A DNA stretch of 64,000 nt from Candidatus Tisiphia endosymbiont of Beris chalybata (GTDB lineage: Bacteria > Pseudomonadota > Alphaproteobacteria > Rickettsiales > Rickettsiaceae): positions 186,001 through 250,000 of the forward strand of contig NZ_OZ032159.1 in NCBI RefSeq assembly GCF_964026555.1, in the 5' to 3' direction. The notes below the pieces were generated by a model. It searched no databases, had not been told where the DNA came from, and saw nothing but the letters and a program-made list of their open reading frames with translations. Position 1 is the stretch's first letter. Each line of letters starts with the position of its first letter. Made by a program: the position numbers and the translations under genes. Shown here in pieces: positions 47,055 through 56,698 of the stretch.

Positions 47055-48899
47055 AGAAGTGAAAATAGTTTTGGCGATAGTGGTGCTAATACCTGGTACT
47101 TTTGATAATTCCTCTATAGTTGCCTCACATATAGCTTTATATGAGCCAAAATAATATAAGAGAGCTTTCTTTCGCCCCTGCCCAATAGAGGTAACCTCAT
47201 CTAAGCTAGATATACTCAGCGCTTTAGAACGACGTGCTCTATGGTTTTTTATAGCAAAATTATGGGCTTCATCTCGCAAAATTTGTAAAAATTTCATGAC
47301 TGGTAAATTTTTATCAATAGTAAACCCTTCTTTATTGAACATATAAAATTGTTCATTTCCTGCATTCCTGTCCACCCCTTTTGCCATACAAACAACAGGA
47401 ATATTCATCTCAAATTCATTCATTATTTTTTGGACAACTGTTAAATGGCCTTTTCCGCCATCAATAATCATTAAGCTAGGGCTCTTGCTGGGGTCCTTCT
47501 TTAGCTTAATAACTCTTCTAGTTAAAACAGTTTCTAACATTTTATAATCATCGCCATGTTGTATGGGGATATTAAAAATTCTATATTCTTTTTTATCTAA
47601 CCCAGATTGGGTGGCAACCACCATACTACCTACCGCAAAACTGCCCATGATATGACTATTATCATAAACCTCAATGCGAGTTGGAATGATAGCAAGGTTA
47701 AATAGTGTCTGTATTTCAGCAAAAATCAACTGGTTTTTAGCAAATTGATTTAAATGGTGGTCAAGGGCTGCTCTAGCATTAGTTTCTGCATTTTCTATTA
47801 GTTTGATTTTGTCAGCATTAGTTGGCTGGGAAATAGTGACTTCCTGGTTATTACTAATTTCCCTAATAGCTTTAGTTATTAAGGTTAAATCATTAATTGG
47901 ATGATTTATAATGATTTCCTCAGGGATTTGGGCAGTTTGATAGTGTTGAGTGATAAATTGTGTTAATATTTCCGATTTCGTGCTGTCATTATTCTCAGTA
48001 TGTAGAGGAAAATAAGGGAGATTACCATAAAACTGTCTATTCCTATAAACAAATAATTGTATACAATAGCCATTACTTTTTTCAGTAATGGCAATAACAT
48101 CTGCATTTATTACACTATTACCGAGTAAATTTGATTTAAGTTGGATGTAACTGATAGCTTTAATTCTATCTCGTATTGCTGCCGCTTCCTCAAAACGTAA
48201 TTGAGCACTGAAATTTTCCATCTTTTGAGCAAGTAACTGTTGAAGTTGCGCAGTTTGTCCGCTAAAAAATTTTTCTACTTGCCTTACTAGCTCATTATAT
48301 TCTTCTTTGGTAATTTTACTGACACAAGGAGCGCAACAACGACCAATTTGGTATTGTAAACACGGGCGCTTACGGCTTTTGAAGTAATTATCACTGCAAG
48401 AACGTAATTTAAAAATCTTCTGTAATTCACGCAAAGTATTATTAACTTGCTCTATTGCAATAAAGGGGCCAAAAAATTTGCCTTCAGATAAATTTTTGCC
48501 TCTATATTTGATTAATTGCGGATAATCACTCTCTAACGTTAGCTTAATATATGGAAAAGACCGACCATCTTTCAGTAATATATTAAATTTTGGCTGTAAT
48601 TTTTTGATTAATTGTGCTTCTAGTAATAAAGCTTCTACCTCTGAGTTAGTAATATTATACTCTAAGTAGTTGACTAGCGATATTAATCGTAAGGTTTTAG
48701 TATCAAGATCGCTTTGGATATAATTAGTAAGGCGTTTCTTAAGATTTTTAGCTTTTCCTATATAAAGAATTTTTTTATCCTCTCCTAGCATTTTATAAAT
48801 TCCAGGAAGATTTGGGATATCTTGAATATAAGACTTTATTAACTCATGGCCGATAAGTTTAGGTGCTAATAACTCGGCAACACAATTCTTAATTTTCAT
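47034..48899 (-). CDS. uvrC: UvrABC system protein C
   Basis: A 621-residue nucleotide-excision endonuclease. N-terminal GIY-YIG nuclease (LPGIYKMLGEDKKILYIGKA), Cys-rich segment (CLQYQIGRCCAPC), UVR domain (about 200-235), RNase H-like second nuclease starting EVYDNSHIMGSFAVGSMVV, and C-terminal helix-hairpin-helix (TSIGQGRKKALLYYFGSYKA). Complete. Confidence 0.97.
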   Translation of the reverse strand: MKIKNCVAELLAPKLIGHELIKSYIQDIPNLPGIYKMLGEDKKILYIGKAKNLKKRLTNYIQSDLDTKTLRLISLVNYLEYNITNSEVEALLLEAQLIKKLQPKFNILLKDGRSFPYIKLTLESDYPQLIKYRGKNLSEGKFFGPFIAIEQVNNTLRELQKIFKLRSCSDNYFKSRKRPCLQYQIGRCCAPCVSKITKEEYNELVRQVEKFFSGQTAQLQQLLAQKMENFSAQLRFEEAAAIRDRIKAISYIQLKSNLLGNSVINADVIAITEKSNGYCIQLFVYRNRQFYGNLPYFPLHTENNDSTKSEILTQFITQHYQTAQIPEEIIINHPINDLTLITKAIREISNNQEVTISQPTNADKIKLIENAETNARAALDHHLNQFAKNQLIFAEIQTLFNLAIIPTRIEVYDNSHIMGSFAVGSMVVATQSGLDKKEYRIFNIPIQHGDDYKMLETVLTRRVIKLKKDPSKSPSLMIIDGGKGHLTVVQKIMNEFEMNIPVVCMAKGVDRNAGNEQFYMFNKEGFTIDKNLPVMKFLQILRDEAHNFAIKNHRARRSKALSISSLDEVTSIGQGRKKALLYYFGSYKAICEATIEELSKVPGISTTIAKTIFTSLHNRSH

Positions 48900-48908
48900 C
48901 GAGTGTAT

Positions 48909-49190
48909 TTACTCAGTTTTCTTCGGAACAGGATCATAGCCCCCATCAACAAAAGGGTGGCATTTAATGATTCTCTTAAGGAATAGCCATAACCCTTTGA
49001 TATTACCATGTATTGCTATGGATAATCTAGCATATTCTGAACATGTTGGAGCGAAACGGCAATTAGATCCTAGTAAAGGCGAAATAAAAAATTGATAAAA
49101 TTTAATAAGAATAATAAATAAATTAAATTTGCTGGCACAACGACGCCAATTCTTGAAGTTGCTAGAGGAAATGGGTGCTTTCGGAGGCAT
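48909..49190 (-). CDS. yidD: Membrane protein insertion factor YidD, N-terminus rebuilt from a repeat
   Basis: 93 residues. The family core [20 protein letters not shown] followed by [14 protein letters not shown] is intact, as is the tail [13 protein letters not shown]. YidD normally starts a few residues before IKFYQ. Here about 20 extra residues precede it, and [10 protein letters not shown] is encoded by a piece of the family D repeat (minus-strand ACTTCAAGAATTGGCGTCGT). The start ATG overlaps the purC stop (TAATG), so translation now seems coupled to purC. Confidence 0.88.
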   Translation of the reverse strand: MPPKAPISSSNFKNWRRCASKFNLFIILIKFYQFFISPLLGSNCRFAPTCSEYARLSIAIHGNIKGLWLFLKRIIKCHPFVDGGYDPVPKKTE

Positions 49191-49912
49191 TATGCAAGCG
49201 CCCTATTATCTTTTAATAAATTAGCAAGGGTTTGATAGGATTTCAGGGCTTGATCATGACTAACTGCTATTAATTCCATCCCCAACTTTTCGTTACTATT
49301 AATATCCCATAAACGACAATTATCTGGGCTAATTTCATCTGCAAGCATTACAACAAATTCTTCGCCATTAAAAACCCTACCGAACTCCAATTTGCACTCA
49401 ACAAGCCTGATGCCAATCCCTACAAACAGCCCACTCAAAAAGTCATATATTCTTATCGCTTTATGTTTCACTTCATTAATCTCCTTATTAGTTAACCAAC
49501 CAAAATTTAATATTTGATGTTCATTAATTATAGGATATTTTAATTCACTGCTTTTAACTCTAAAATCAATAATAGGATGATCAAATACATACCCTTCTTC
49601 CATAGAAAATTCTTGAACAAACCTACCACAAGCTACTGAAGAAACAGCTACCTGAATGGGAAAAATATCTACCGTCTGAATTAATTGCTCACGCATATTA
49701 ATTTTTTCAATTAAATGATTATCTATACCCACCATATCTAGCTTACTCATTATAAAGGCTGAAATATTATTATTTAATACGCCTTTACCCGAAATATCTA
49801 CAATTTCCCCATTGTCCAGGAGGATTTTGTCAGTAAAAGACATAATCAAAGCAAAATCTTCGGAAGATTGGTAAAGAATTTTACTTGACCCTTGGTATAA
49901 TTTTTCTTTCAT
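49190..49912 (-). CDS. purC: SAICAR synthetase (PurC)
   Basis: A 240-residue enzyme joining aspartate to CAIR in purine synthesis. [51 protein letters not shown] and [19 protein letters not shown] followed by [14 protein letters not shown] are conserved. Other purine genes are not in the window, and Rickettsiaceae generally import purines, so it may be an orphan step. It begins 8 nt after the exoD stop and overlaps yidD by 1 nt. Confidence 0.94.
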   Translation of the reverse strand: MKEKLYQGSSKILYQSSEDFALIMSFTDKILLDNGEIVDISGKGVLNNNISAFIMSKLDMVGIDNHLIEKINMREQLIQTVDIFPIQVAVSSVACGRFVQEFSMEEGYVFDHPIIDFRVKSSELKYPIINEHQILNFGWLTNKEINEVKHKAIRIYDFLSGLFVGIGIRLVECKLEFGRVFNGEEFVVMLADEISPDNCRLWDINSNEKLGMELIAVSHDQALKSYQTLANLLKDNRALA

Positions 49913-49920
49913 CGAAAACG

Positions 49921-50553
49921 TTAAAAAAATAGGTGAAATAAATATTTTAGGCTAAGCCAGCTAGCGGCAATTGCTAAAGAAGCAACAATAAGCCCTATGA
50001 TAGAAATAAAAAAGCCAAGCAATATTATTAGGCCATCACGATTTAACAGCCCTAGCGTCATGACTGCAATCCCTAATGCAGGGATCGCATTAGTCAGAGG
50101 TAAGGGCACCGCTACTGCTATAGAGCAAAATAAAGATACTAAACCAACGAATTGTTCACAATATATTGAATTTGAAAAATTAAATCTAGGTTTTAAATAT
50201 TTCTCTACTACTGTAATGATCGGAACAAATTTTTTACTTACTTTAATTAAGGTCATATTGCTTATTTGATAGTTATTAATTCGGGCAGGGAGAAAAATTT
50301 GCCTAAGCCCTAATAACATCTGGATAGATAAAATTATTAAAGGTAAACCCATTAAAGTAGTAAAGCCTGGGGGGTAGGGTAGGGGGATCGCAACAGGAAT
50401 AGCAAAAAATAGCATAGTTAATACCAGACCATTTTCATGAAAATCTGCTATTAACTCACTAATTTTAGTGATGCCTTGTTGGTCTTTTTGGCCTAACTTA
50501 TAAAAGATACTGGATACTTTTGTGGCATCCAGCCTCTTGTTTTGGAAATGCAT
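49921..50553 (-). CDS. ExoD family membrane protein
   Basis: 210 residues. It opens with a cytoplasmic helix-rich part (ITKISELIADFHENG) and then has four or five membrane helices, including AIPVAIPLPYPPGFTTLMGL and VPLTNAIPALGIAVMTLGLL, the paired proline motifs of ExoD. The name comes from exopolysaccharide work in rhizobia; biochemical role is not known. First gene of exoD-purC-yidD. Confidence 0.88.
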   Translation of the reverse strand: MHFQNKRLDATKVSSIFYKLGQKDQQGITKISELIADFHENGLVLTMLFFAIPVAIPLPYPPGFTTLMGLPLIILSIQMLLGLRQIFLPARINNYQISNMTLIKVSKKFVPIITVVEKYLKPRFNFSNSIYCEQFVGLVSLFCSIAVAVPLPLTNAIPALGIAVMTLGLLNRDGLIILLGFFISIIGLIVASLAIAASWLSLKYLFHLFF

Positions 50554-50640
50554 ATTGAATATTTTTGGGTAAGGCTATTAATATAAAGCTATTTTGATAA
50601 AAATTCTATACTCATTTGCAGATATGCATTGTTTTTTCAT

Positions 50641-50787
50641 TAGACCTCTTTCGAAACTCTACTTCTACTGGTAATTGGGACAATGAATCTAGGCTCGAAT
50701 CCTCAGCTGCACCCTAGTGCGCTTGCGGTTCTGTGAGCAAAAATGCCTATAAACCTACTCATTACATAGAAACCTTCACAGAACCTA
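50641..50787. repeat. Hybrid palindromic element (family G left arm, family F right half)
   Basis: Left end TAGACCTCTTTCGAAACTCT is family G. The right half AAATGCCTATAAACCTACTC through ACCTTCACAGAACCTA is family F. The two outer arms therefore do not pair with each other. Its last bases supply the stop codon of the M16 peptidase gene. Confidence 0.75.
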
Positions 50788-52044
50788 CATAAGCCCTTTG
50801 CAAAGTTTTTGATAATCTATAGTTAAAGGGGAGGGGCCAATAATCGATAAAGTTGGTTTAGTAATAAAGATTTGTTGAGCAATATTTGTTATATCCTGCG
50901 TAGTGATATTGGTAATATTGTCAATAGTTTGCTGGAGAGGTATATATTTACCAAAAACTGCAAAGTTTTTTCCTATTTCCTCAGACTTATAAGAAGATTT
51001 CTCTTGAGCTAGGTAAATACTAGATTTGAGTTGTACTTTAGCTCGTTCCAGTTCAAAATCTTTAATATCGCTACAGATTTTCTTGATTTCATTTATTAAT
51101 TCAGCGGTAAGAAGAGTTAATTTATCATGGTTAGTAGAAGCATATATCCCAAATATGCCACTATCATAATATGAACTATTATAGCTCCCAATAGAGTAGG
51201 CAAGGCCAAGGTTTTCTCTAATTTGTTGAAACAATCTAGACGACATACTACCACCGAATATTAAGGAAAGAAGCTGGACGTGATATAATGGTAGTATGTT
51301 AAGATATGGGATACTCTCAAAACCAAGAATTATCGTAGTTTGTTCCAGATCTTTAGTGATAACACTATGGCCGCCAGTGTAGCTAGCTCGTGAGAAAGGT
51401 TTGGATGATGTACTTGGTAATGAGGTAAATAAGTTTTCCGCAAACAACACTACTTGCTCATGAGTAATATTTCCTGCTACCGATAAGTAAATATTTTCTG
51501 CATTATAATGTTTTTGAGTGTACTCATTAAAATGTTGTGTAGTAAATTGACTTAAAGTTTCCTGAGTGCCTAAAATTGATTTTCCAAGCGCTTGGTTATA
51601 ATAAGCACTAGCATAAAACTTTTCATAAATAAATTCTTCAGGGTTATCATGGACATGAGCAATTTCTTGTAAAATTACTTGATATTCCTTTTGGATTTCA
51701 ATTTCAGAAAAAACTGAATTTTGGATTATATCTGCTAGGATTTCTAACGTTTTGGGGAAATACTCGCTTAATGTTTTAGCATAATAAACTGTATGTTCAT
51801 GGCCGGTATATGCATTGAACTGACCCCCTATGGAATCAAATTCTTCGGAGATTTGCTTAGCAGATCTAGTAGCTGTGCCTTTAAAAGCCATATGTTCAAG
51901 AAAGTGAGACATTCCTTCTTCAAATGGCTCCTCATATCTACCTCCTACATTAATAATTAAGTTAATGGCTACTGAATTAACAGCTGGCATATTATAGCTA
52001 AGGATAGTTAGTCCATTTTTAAGTTTACTGGAATTAAAAGTCAT
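50785..52044 (-). CDS. M16 family zinc peptidase (processing peptidase-like)
   Basis: 419 residues with the inverted zinc motif [11 protein letters not shown] (HxxEH) at about 47-51 and the distal glutamate in the [18 protein letters not shown] region. It has the glycine-rich loop of the family ([20 protein letters not shown]). It resembles the mitochondrial processing peptidase beta subunit and the rickettsial MPP homologue. No signal peptide. The stop TAG is the edge of the hybrid repeat. Confidence 0.92.
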   Translation of the reverse strand: MTFNSSKLKNGLTILSYNMPAVNSVAINLIINVGGRYEEPFEEGMSHFLEHMAFKGTATRSAKQISEEFDSIGGQFNAYTGHEHTVYYAKTLSEYFPKTLEILADIIQNSVFSEIEIQKEYQVILQEIAHVHDNPEEFIYEKFYASAYYNQALGKSILGTQETLSQFTTQHFNEYTQKHYNAENIYLSVAGNITHEQVVLFAENLFTSLPSTSSKPFSRASYTGGHSVITKDLEQTTIILGFESIPYLNILPLYHVQLLSLIFGGSMSSRLFQQIRENLGLAYSIGSYNSSYYDSGIFGIYASTNHDKLTLLTAELINEIKKICSDIKDFELERAKVQLKSSIYLAQEKSSYKSEEIGKNFAVFGKYIPLQQTIDNITNITTQDITNIAQQIFITKPTLSIIGPSPLTIDYQKLCKGLM

Positions 52045-52212
52045 TATTATGTAATTTTTTGAGTTTTTAGGCAGAGGGGCCTAAATCGTGTTGACAAAAT
52101 TTAAATTAGATTTTGTAGCCCTTTCTTTTCTCCAGGTTCCTTACAATTGGAGGGTACAGGCAACGACACTTAAAATAAAACGAAGATCCTTGAAATGCAA
52201 GTAGTTATTTAG

Positions 52213-52836
52213 TTAATCTAAATCTAATAGTGTATCTAAAGAAGATGGATTTAAAGCTGCGCAGGCTCCTGCAACTGACACCTCAGATGAAGAAAGATTA
52301 GAGACATATACATGTTTAAATTTTTCTTGCGGAAGTAAATTTTTTGCTGTCCCTGGCAGTAGCCTTCCACTAATATTACAATGAGGGATCCCTAAAATAT
52401 CACAAAATGTTCTAGCGATACTATTACTATTACCTTCCCTAATATTGGAAAGTTCACCACCAAATGGGTTATATCTAACATTAAGCAGATTAAATGTTTC
52501 TGCACCATTAAGTATACAACCATCCCATAATTTTTCCATCTCTTCCCGAGACCCTTCTCTTAGGGTCTTTTCTTCTTGTCCTGGCTGAACTAAGCCTGTA
52601 AAAGATTTTGCCGATAAAGTGCTATGATTTTCTCTAGGTGGGTATATTACTGCTTTTAAACGATCCTCCCCTCCAAAACTTACACTTTGAAATTCGTTGT
52701 TATTATTTACTGCTATCCCATGAGCTTGACTTATAATCTTACCTTGCTCATCTTTTAGCACTAGAAATTGATGACTTGCTATTGGCAGATCCAACACTGA
52801 TAAGGTGAACTCTCTTAATGCTATCTTACTTTTCAT
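52213..52836 (-). CDS. Unknown protein, 207 residues
   Basis: Soluble-looking, no signal peptide or membrane helix. It contains HQFLVLKDEQGKIISQAHG and, later, NPFGGELSNIREGNSNSIAR followed by TFCDILGIPHCNISGRLLPG. The Cys, His and Asn in these segments could be catalytic (a papain-like or transglutaminase-like fold is imaginable), but I cannot place it in a family. It stands alone, divergent from dapF. A run without gene or clear signal lies on its 3' side (52045-52212). Confidence 0.65.
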   Translation of the reverse strand: MKSKIALREFTLSVLDLPIASHQFLVLKDEQGKIISQAHGIAVNNNNEFQSVSFGGEDRLKAVIYPPRENHSTLSAKSFTGLVQPGQEEKTLREGSREEMEKLWDGCILNGAETFNLLNVRYNPFGGELSNIREGNSNSIARTFCDILGIPHCNISGRLLPGTAKNLLPQEKFKHVYVSNLSSSEVSVAGACAALNPSSLDTLLDLD

Positions 52837-53033
52837 AAATTAATGTTCCTAAAGCTTATTTATATTATGTATTAATTATTCTGGCAACTACTAATTACTT
52901 TAGTAACTAAAAAATATTGGGTTTGAAATATTGAGTTTGGTATAATATTCTCATACAAGAAATTTATTATATAATTGCAGACTTGCTACATGTTTGTTAT
53001 AATAGAGCACTTCACAAACAAGAATATCCTGTA

Positions 53034-53843
53034 GTGTTTAAAAAAATTAATTTTGCTAAAATGCATGGATTAGGGAATGATTTTGTAATTATCAATAAAA
53101 GAGATTTACCTAAAAATTGTGATCTACAAAAATTATCTCTTAATATTTCAAATCGCCATATGGGCATTGGTTGTGACCAGTTTATTGTTTATAATCAAAA
53201 GCCCAATTATTATGAAATGGTAGTATATAACCAAGATGGGTCAAGTGCAAAATTATGCGGAAATGCTTCAAGGTGTTTAGCAAAATTAATATATCTAAAT
53301 ACTGGGATTAGAAAAATTCAGTTAAATATAGGAGAGAAAAAATTAATATGCACCGTATTAAACGAACATGAAATTAGTGTTGATGTTGGAATTGTTAGCT
53401 TTAACGAGTCCTGGATGCCTTCCTGTGATAAAATTTGGGAAGTAGCAGAACGATATATGATAGATTTAAAAGAAGTGATTTGCGCAGATGTAGGTAACCC
53501 CCATTTTGTTATTTTTACTAATCTCAGTGATCGAGATAAAGAGATAGTGGGAGAAAAATTGCAAGCAAAAGAATTATTTATTGATGGAGTGAATGTTAAT
53601 TTTGTGTCAATTAAGGATAATAAAATTTATTTATTAGTTTGGGAACGGGGAGTAGGATTAACGCTTGCGTGTGGGAGCGGCGCAGTAGCTAGTTTTGCTG
53701 CAGCTATAAATATGGGGTTTGTTAGCTCTCCTTGTGAAGTAGTGTTCCCTATTGGAAGCCTCAAAATGTCAAAACAAGAGGAAAATATAATAATGACCGG
53801 TCCTGCGACTTTAGTGGCATTGGGGGAATTCTTTAATGACTAA
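53034..53843 (+). CDS. dapF: Diaminopimelate epimerase
   Basis: A 269-residue enzyme converting LL- to meso-diaminopimelate for peptidoglycan. FAKMHGLGNDFVIINKRDLP is at the N-terminus, C-containing LCGNASRC the first active-site cysteine, and LTLACGSGAVASFAAA the second. I prefer the GTG at 53034 (reading VFKKINFAKMHGLG), which gives normal length; the frame opens 17 codons earlier at a TTG. Overlaps mtaB by 8 nt. Confidence 0.94.
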   Translation: MFKKINFAKMHGLGNDFVIINKRDLPKNCDLQKLSLNISNRHMGIGCDQFIVYNQKPNYYEMVVYNQDGSSAKLCGNASRCLAKLIYLNTGIRKIQLNIGEKKLICTVLNEHEISVDVGIVSFNESWMPSCDKIWEVAERYMIDLKEVICADVGNPHFVIFTNLSDRDKEIVGEKLQAKELFIDGVNVNFVSIKDNKIYLLVWERGVGLTLACGSGAVASFAAAINMGFVSSPCEVVFPIGSLKMSKQEENIIMTGPATLVALGEFFND

Positions 53844-55083
53844 ATCACAAGAAGTGATTACTTTTGGCTGTAGATTAAATATTTATGAAAGTGAAATTAT
53901 CAAAAAGAATTTAATACTGTCCGGCCTTGAGAACGTGGTAGTATTTAATACTTGTGCGGTAACTAAAGAAGCAGAAAAACAATCTCGTCAAGCAATTCGG
54001 AAAGTGAAAAAAAATCATCCTGATTTAAGAATCATTGTAACTGGCTGTGCTGCTCAAAATAATCCGACCAGTTTTACCAATATGATAGAGGTAGATAAGG
54101 TAATTGGTAACACTGAAAAGTTACTTCCTGATTATTATCAACTGAATGGTGAAAAAGTAGTAGTTAATGACATTATGTCAATCAAACAAACTGCTAATCA
54201 TCTGGTGAGTCACTTTGATGGCAGGTCCCGTGCCTTTATTCAAGTACAAAATGGTTGTAATCACCGCTGTACCTTTTGTATTATACCTTACGGCAGAGGC
54301 AATAGCCGTTCTGTGCCTATGGGAGTAATAGCGGAGCAAGTAAAACAATTAGTAGAAAATGGTTATAATGAGGTGGTGTTTACCGGTGTGGATGTCACAG
54401 CTTATGGGCCAGATTTACCTGGTAATCCAACTTTTGCTCAAATGCTGAGAAGAATTATAAGAATAGTGCCTGAATTAAAAAGATTTAGATTGTCATCAAT
54501 TGATGTAGCAGAAATTGATGAGGAATTATTTGAGCTAATAGCATACTCTTCTCAAATCATGCCTCATTTCCACATTAGTTTACAAGCGGGTGATGACATG
54601 ATCCTTAAAAGGATGAAACGCCGTCATAATCGCCAGAATGTCATTGATTTTTGTCATAAGCTGCGTGCTATAAGACCGAATGTATCATTTGGAGCAGATA
54701 TTATTGCTGGTTTTCCTACTGAGACTGATCAGATGTTTGAAAATACTAGAAAACTGATTGCTGAAGCGGATTTACAATATTTACATGTTTTTCCTTATTC
54801 GGAACGTGATGACACACCGGCGGTGCGAATGCCTCAAATACCAAAATTCGTCAGAAAGACAAGAGCCGAAATTCTAAGAACTGCAGGGAAAGAACAACTA
54901 AAAAAATTCTATCAAAGAAATATAGGAAAGAATGTAGAGTTATTAGTAGAAAATAATAAAATAGCTCACACCGAAAATTTTATTCCTGTAAAACTGCACG
55001 GAGATTTTGTAGTGGGGCAGATTGTAAAAGCTAGGTTAATTTCTATAGAAGAGAATCACATGCTTTCAGAAGTTTTAGGATGA
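53836..55083 (+). CDS. mtaB: tRNA t6A methylthiotransferase MtaB
   Basis: A 415-residue radical SAM enzyme that makes ms2t6A37 in tRNA. N-terminal cysteines C12 (FGCRLN), C40 (NTCAVTKEAEKQSRQ) and C71 (TGCAAQ); radical SAM cysteines C141, C145 and C148 (GCNHRCTFCIIPYGRGNSRS). It groups with MtaB rather than MiaB because of GCRLN and the NTCAVT/RQAIRK pattern. Overlaps dapF and gpsA. Confidence 0.92.
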   Translation: MTKSQEVITFGCRLNIYESEIIKKNLILSGLENVVVFNTCAVTKEAEKQSRQAIRKVKKNHPDLRIIVTGCAAQNNPTSFTNMIEVDKVIGNTEKLLPDYYQLNGEKVVVNDIMSIKQTANHLVSHFDGRSRAFIQVQNGCNHRCTFCIIPYGRGNSRSVPMGVIAEQVKQLVENGYNEVVFTGVDVTAYGPDLPGNPTFAQMLRRIIRIVPELKRFRLSSIDVAEIDEELFELIAYSSQIMPHFHISLQAGDDMILKRMKRRHNRQNVIDFCHKLRAIRPNVSFGADIIAGFPTETDQMFENTRKLIAEADLQYLHVFPYSERDDTPAVRMPQIPKFVRKTRAEILRTAGKEQLKKFYQRNIGKNVELLVENNKIAHTENFIPVKLHGDFVVGQIVKARLISIEENHMLSEVLG

Positions 55084-56042
55084 ATATGAGTAAATATAAA
55101 AATATGGCAATTTACGGGGGAGGCAGTTGGGGTACTGCGCTAGCCTGCCAGGTGGCAAGATGTTATAATAGTGTGAATATATTATTACGTGATAACGATA
55201 TATTACAGGAGATAGAAAATACTAGGACCAATAAAAAATATCTAGGGGATGATATTAAATTGCCCAATAATATATTCCCTTCTAATCAAGTATCAGCTAT
55301 CTTAGAAAAAGAAGTAATAATTCTCGCAGTTCCTTCTTATGCTTTTGCTAATAGTTTAAATATATTAAAAGAAGCGCAAATATCACCCAATATAGTATTA
55401 TTGGTGGCAACTAAAGGGTTTAGTAAGAACCCTACCGAATTATTATCGGATAAAGTGAAATCAATATTACCCCACAATCCTTTGGCCTTTATAGCAGGTC
55501 CTAATCTTGCTAAGGAAGTGGCAAGAAATTTGCCTACCTCAGTCACGATAGCTTCGGATAATATTCAGGTGGCACGAAAATTAGCAGTAAGTTTAATCTC
55601 AGAGCAATTTAAAGTTAGTATTACTGATCATTTTGTGGCTCTTCAAGTAGCCGGGGCCGTTAAAAATATTATAGCTATAAAAAGCGGATTATATGAGGCG
55701 CGGAACTATGGCCAAAATGCTAAAGCAACTCTTATTACTGCAGCGTTACAGGAAATTAAAATCTTATCGGAAGCTATTGATGGAGAGCTGGGGGATAATT
55801 CTATTTTATATGCTCCAGGAATATTAGGAGATTTAATTTTAACTTGTTATTCAAAGGACTCACGAAATACTAGATTTGGCTATGAGCTAGGCCATCAAAA
55901 GGACCCAGAAAAATTTTTAAAGGAAAATTCATATTTAGTAGAAGGACGAGAAGCAGCTAAATTAGTATTAGATTTTATACAAAAATATAATCTGACATTA
56001 CCGATTATCAAGTCTGTAGTACAAGAATTAAACCTAGGCTAG
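55080..56042 (+). CDS. gpsA: Glycerol-3-phosphate dehydrogenase [NAD(P)+]
   Basis: A 320-residue cytoplasmic enzyme making sn-glycerol 3-phosphate for phospholipids. Rossmann motif YGGGSWGTALACQ, LLVATKGFSKNPTELLSDK, FIAGPNLAKEVARNLPTSVT, catalytic lysine in VAGAVKNIIAIKSGL, and DLILTCYSKDSRNTRFGYEL. Overlaps the mtaB stop by 4 nt (ATGA). Confidence 0.96.
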   Translation: MNMSKYKNMAIYGGGSWGTALACQVARCYNSVNILLRDNDILQEIENTRTNKKYLGDDIKLPNNIFPSNQVSAILEKEVIILAVPSYAFANSLNILKEAQISPNIVLLVATKGFSKNPTELLSDKVKSILPHNPLAFIAGPNLAKEVARNLPTSVTIASDNIQVARKLAVSLISEQFKVSITDHFVALQVAGAVKNIIAIKSGLYEARNYGQNAKATLITAALQEIKILSEAIDGELGDNSILYAPGILGDLILTCYSKDSRNTRFGYELGHQKDPEKFLKENSYLVEGREAAKLVLDFIQKYNLTLPIIKSVVQELNLG

Positions 56043-56072
56043 ATCAAGTTATTCATCCCAGCAATATTAATT

Positions 56073-56558
56073 ATGAAATTTTTTAAAGAGCTACCGCAAA
56101 TATTTTATAAGATTATATTGGTAGAATTGTGCTTATTATTATTAATATTCCCTTTAGAAGCTTTTAGAATTGATGCCGCCTCTATTATTTTTCCATCTTT
56201 TGATATTATTTTGCTTTACTATTTTGCGACAATTTACCATATTAGTTTTGGAGTAATATTCTTAATAGGGATAGTTTTTGATCAAATATACTCAATGCCA
56301 ATTGGTACCAATTCCTTGGTGTTAATCTCTGCCCACATATTAGTAAAATTTTTAGGGAAATATTTTACACTGCGCAGTTATTTAACAAATTTTATAATTT
56401 TTTGTTGTTATTATTTTTATATAATACATTGTAGGTATTTTTTAATTGCTATCAAGGATTTAACAAACCAAGGATATTTTGTTATAATAATGCAGTATTT
56501 AACCACCATATTATCTTATAATTTAATCCGAGTTCCATTTGATAAAACGTTAAAATAA
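56073..56558 (+). CDS. mreD: Rod shape-determining protein MreD
   Basis: 161 residues with about five membrane helices. The segment DIILLYYFATIYHISFGVIF followed by LIGIVFDQIYSMPIGTNSLV fits the MreD pattern (W..P.....G...G...D...G..LG). Position directly before mrdA supports this. Family identity is weaker than for its neighbours because MreD is poorly conserved. Confidence 0.75.
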   Translation: MKFFKELPQIFYKIILVELCLLLLIFPLEAFRIDAASIIFPSFDIILLYYFATIYHISFGVIFLIGIVFDQIYSMPIGTNSLVLISAHILVKFLGKYFTLRSYLTNFIIFCCYYFYIIHCRYFLIAIKDLTNQGYFVIIMQYLTTILSYNLIRVPFDKTLK

Positions 56559-56567
56559 TTCAGATAT

Positions 56568-56597
56568 GCAAGGGAGCAGAGGTGCATCTGATCCCTT
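56568..56597. terminator. Hairpin between mreD and mrdA
   Basis: GCAAGGGA and TCCCTTGC form an 8-bp stem. No T-run follows, so it may be an RNA processing or attenuation structure rather than a terminator. Confidence 0.35.
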
Positions 56598-56698
56598 GCT
56601 CAAATTCAAATCCATTGATTATATATAAGATTAATGATGATATAAAAGAACTGCCGGGAGACCTAGGTTTTTACTTAAATTTACTGATTTAACAAAAT

